Shown here one piece after another: positions 62,497 to 64,000 of a stretch of 64,000 nt of DNA; position 1 is the first letter of the stretch, and the number at the start of each line of letters is the position of its first letter. Origin of the DNA: Catalinimonas sp038039535. GTDB lineage: Bacteria > Bacteroidota > Bacteroidia > Cytophagales > Cyclobacteriaceae. The DNA lies in NCBI RefSeq assembly GCF_038039535.1, contig NZ_JBBPHP010000005.1:186001-250000 (forward strand), given 5' to 3'. Position numbers and translations under genes: made by a program. The notes below the pieces were generated by a model. The model did no database searches, was not told where the DNA came from, and saw only the letters and a list, made by a program, of their open reading frames with translations.

Positions 62497-62560
62497 ATGA
62501 GCAGTGATGAATGATTGATGAAGAATGCAGCTTACGAATTAATCATTCATCATTACTCAT
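62497..62560. terminator. Long inverted repeat between convergent genes
   Basis: Two 20-base arms (62497-62516 and 62541-62560) pair with one mismatch and one G·U in plus-strand RNA, around a 24-base loop. No long T-run follows. It lies between the convergent VOC gene and the FtsX-type permease gene and probably ends both transcripts. Confidence 0.55.
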
Positions 62561-62566
62561 TATAAT

Positions 62567-64000
62567 CTACTCATACCTCAGGCTATCCACCGGATTCTGC
62601 CGGGCGGCTTTAAAAGTTTGTCCGCTGATAGACAGGAAGGCGATGAGCAATATCAGTAAAGCCGGCAGTACAAACCACCACCAACTGGTATCAACCCGGT
62701 AAGCAAAACTTTGCAGCCAGTCGGTGATAAAGTAGTTGGCGATAGGCAGCGCAATGAGGCAGGCAATGCCTATGAGCCTGACATAGTCTTTGGAAAGCAA
62801 GACCAGGATGCTGCTGACCGAAGCACCCAATACTTTGCGGATGCCGATCTCCTTGGTACGCTGCTCGCTGGTGAAGATGGCTAGTCCCAGTAACCCCAGG
62901 CAGGAGATGAAAATAGCCATGGCTGCAAAGATACGGGAGAGTTTGCCGATCAGTTTCTCACTTTCGTACATAGCTTCCAGCGTATCGTCCAGAAAGTGAT
63001 AGTCTAATGGATAGCCACTGTATTTTTGGTGGATTCTCTTCAGGGCGGCAAGGGCTTCCTCAGTTTTGCCTGCCTGAGCTTTGACGTATGTAATGTGAGT
63101 TCGCTTCGGGGCTAACTGGATGATCAAGGGTTTTATATCTTCGTGCAGAGAGTTAAAATGGAAATTCTCAGCAATACCTACAATCCGTCCCGGCTCTCTC
63201 CACATAGAAAATTCTTCCCCTAAAGGATATTCGAAACCAAGGATTTTGACAGCTTCTTCATTCAATATATAAGCAATAGTATCCGATGTAAAGTTACGTG
63301 AAAATGATCGCCCCTCCTTAATCCTGATGTCCATAGCTTCTATAAAATCAAAATCTACGACCAATTGTGCTACCCAAAGCGAATGATCAGTGGGCTTTTC
63401 TTTCCAGTCCAGGTCACCGGTGGTGCCAAAATCCCGGAAACTGGAGTTGGCCCTGCTGAAATATCGGATACTCGGCTCTTGCAGCACTTCATTCTGGTAA
63501 GCCTCAAAGTTTTGTTGTAGTGCCATGTCCATTTCGGCGTAGATGATATTTTCCTGATCCAGCCCCAGATTTTTGTGGCGCACATATTCCATCTGGAAGA
63601 AGACCGCCAGCGTTCCGGCCATGAACAGCGTAGAAATGGCAAACTGAAATACCACCAGGGAGCGGCGCAAGGCAGAGGATCCACTTTGTTGCGTAAATCT
63701 TCCTTTCAAGACCATAATGGTATGAAACGAGGAAAGAAAAAAGGCAGGGTAGATACCTGAAAGTAAGCCGGTCAGCAATCCGATTCCCAATAAAGATACT
63801 ATAAAAGTGAAGTTCAAATAATCGGGTTGAATAGCCTTGTTTGTGAGTTCATTAAAAATGGGAAGGATGACAAATACCATGACCAAAGCCAGCAAAAGCG
63901 CAATTATCGCTAATAATACGGACTCGCTTAAAAATTGGCGAATCAGTGAAATTTTGCTGGCACCTACTACTTTTCTCACGCCTACTTCTCTGGCCCGTTG
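62567..64000 (-). CDS. FtsX/MacB-type ABC transporter permease, 3' part
   Basis: The frame is open to the window's right edge, so the N-terminal part is missing; 477 codons are present. The first permease module begins at the edge with REVGVRKVVGASK, and the second shows RTKEIGIRKVLGAS near residue 385, both typical of FtsX domains. Between them is a periplasmic MacB_PCD-like domain (~125-320). Full-length Bacteroidota proteins of this kind have about 800 residues and usually pair with a MacB-like ATPase. It probably moves envelope lipoproteins, lipids or peptides. The C-terminus ends AARQNPVDSLRYE, a usual ending for this family. Confidence 0.9.
   Translation of the reverse strand, partial: QRAREVGVRKVVGASKISLIRQFLSESVLLAIIALLLALVMVFVILPIFNELTNKAIQPDYLNFTFIVSLLGIGLLTGLLSGIYPAFFLSSFHTIMVLKGRFTQQSGSSALRRSLVVFQFAISTLFMAGTLAVFFQMEYVRHKNLGLDQENIIYAEMDMALQQNFEAYQNEVLQEPSIRYFSRANSSFRDFGTTGDLDWKEKPTDHSLWVAQLVVDFDFIEAMDIRIKEGRSFSRNFTSDTIAYILNEEAVKILGFEYPLGEEFSMWREPGRIVGIAENFHFNSLHEDIKPLIIQLAPKRTHITYVKAQAGKTEEALAALKRIHQKYSGYPLDYHFLDDTLEAMYESEKLIGKLSRIFAAMAIFISCLGLLGLAIFTSEQRTKEIGIRKVLGASVSSILVLLSKDYVRLIGIACLIALPIANYFITDWLQSFAYRVDTSWWWFVLPALLILLIAFLSISGQTFKAARQNPVDSLRYE

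Overview
The window is a piece of a Bacteroidota chromosome, most likely from the order Cytophagales (inference). The signs are a type IX secretion C-terminal domain, lipoproteins with Bacteroidota-type lipoboxes, promoters of the TTG-N20-TAnnTTTG kind, a bTHX ribosomal protein gene, a DUF4136 lipoprotein and AT-rich spacers. No rRNA, tRNA, insertion sequence or CRISPR array was seen.

Layout. Bases 1-3383 hold the tail of recO, a lipoprotein, a 2-oxoglutarate/Fe(II) oxygenase and a chromate-type transporter. From about 43.6 kb down to 3.4 kb, nearly all on the minus strand, lies a 40-kb surface polysaccharide locus. In transcription order it begins with a promoter and the export pair (Wza-like OPX, Wzz-like PCP), then a nucleotide-sugar dehydrogenase and a UDP-glucuronate epimerase. 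A legionaminic-acid-type nonulosonate pathway follows (LegB, LegC, LegI, LegG, PtmE-like, LegF), with the two halves of a Wzm/Wzt ABC exporter interleaved. Next come a possible nonulosonate transferase, methyltransferases, about a dozen glycosyltransferases, an asparagine-synthase-like enzyme, two parallel beta-helix lyase-like proteins, a GH105-like lipoprotein, a polymerase-like membrane protein, a Wzi-like outer-membrane protein and finally the initiating WcaJ-like phosphoglycosyltransferase.

Bases 43.9-50.0 kb carry plus-strand housekeeping genes: polA, a threonine/serine dehydratase, purN and purH. A WecA/MraY-type phosphosugar transferase follows on the minus strand, then a conserved small protein, the 39-residue ribosomal protein bTHX (52096-52215), a DUF4136 lipoprotein, a quinone oxidoreductase and a complete RND efflux operon (MFP, HAE1 pump, TolC). 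The right end holds an alpha/beta hydrolase, a lipoprotein, a methyltransferase, a VOC protein and the 3' part of an FtsX-type ABC permease that runs off the window.

How the genes fit together. The locus would make activated nonulosonate and uronate sugars, assemble them on undecaprenyl phosphate, export the glycan through the ABC transporter and/or a Wzy-type route, and anchor it through Wza/Wzi. The lyases and GH105-like enzyme suggest that the same locus also trims or turns over a uronate-containing polymer. The most notable points are the absence of a LegH acetyltransferase, the mixed export logic (ABC pair plus a Wzy-like protein, no Wzx), a G10 tract inside a beta-helix gene, an unassigned sialyltransferase-like protein beside the Leg genes, and the same TAGCTTTG -7 element before three glycan genes.
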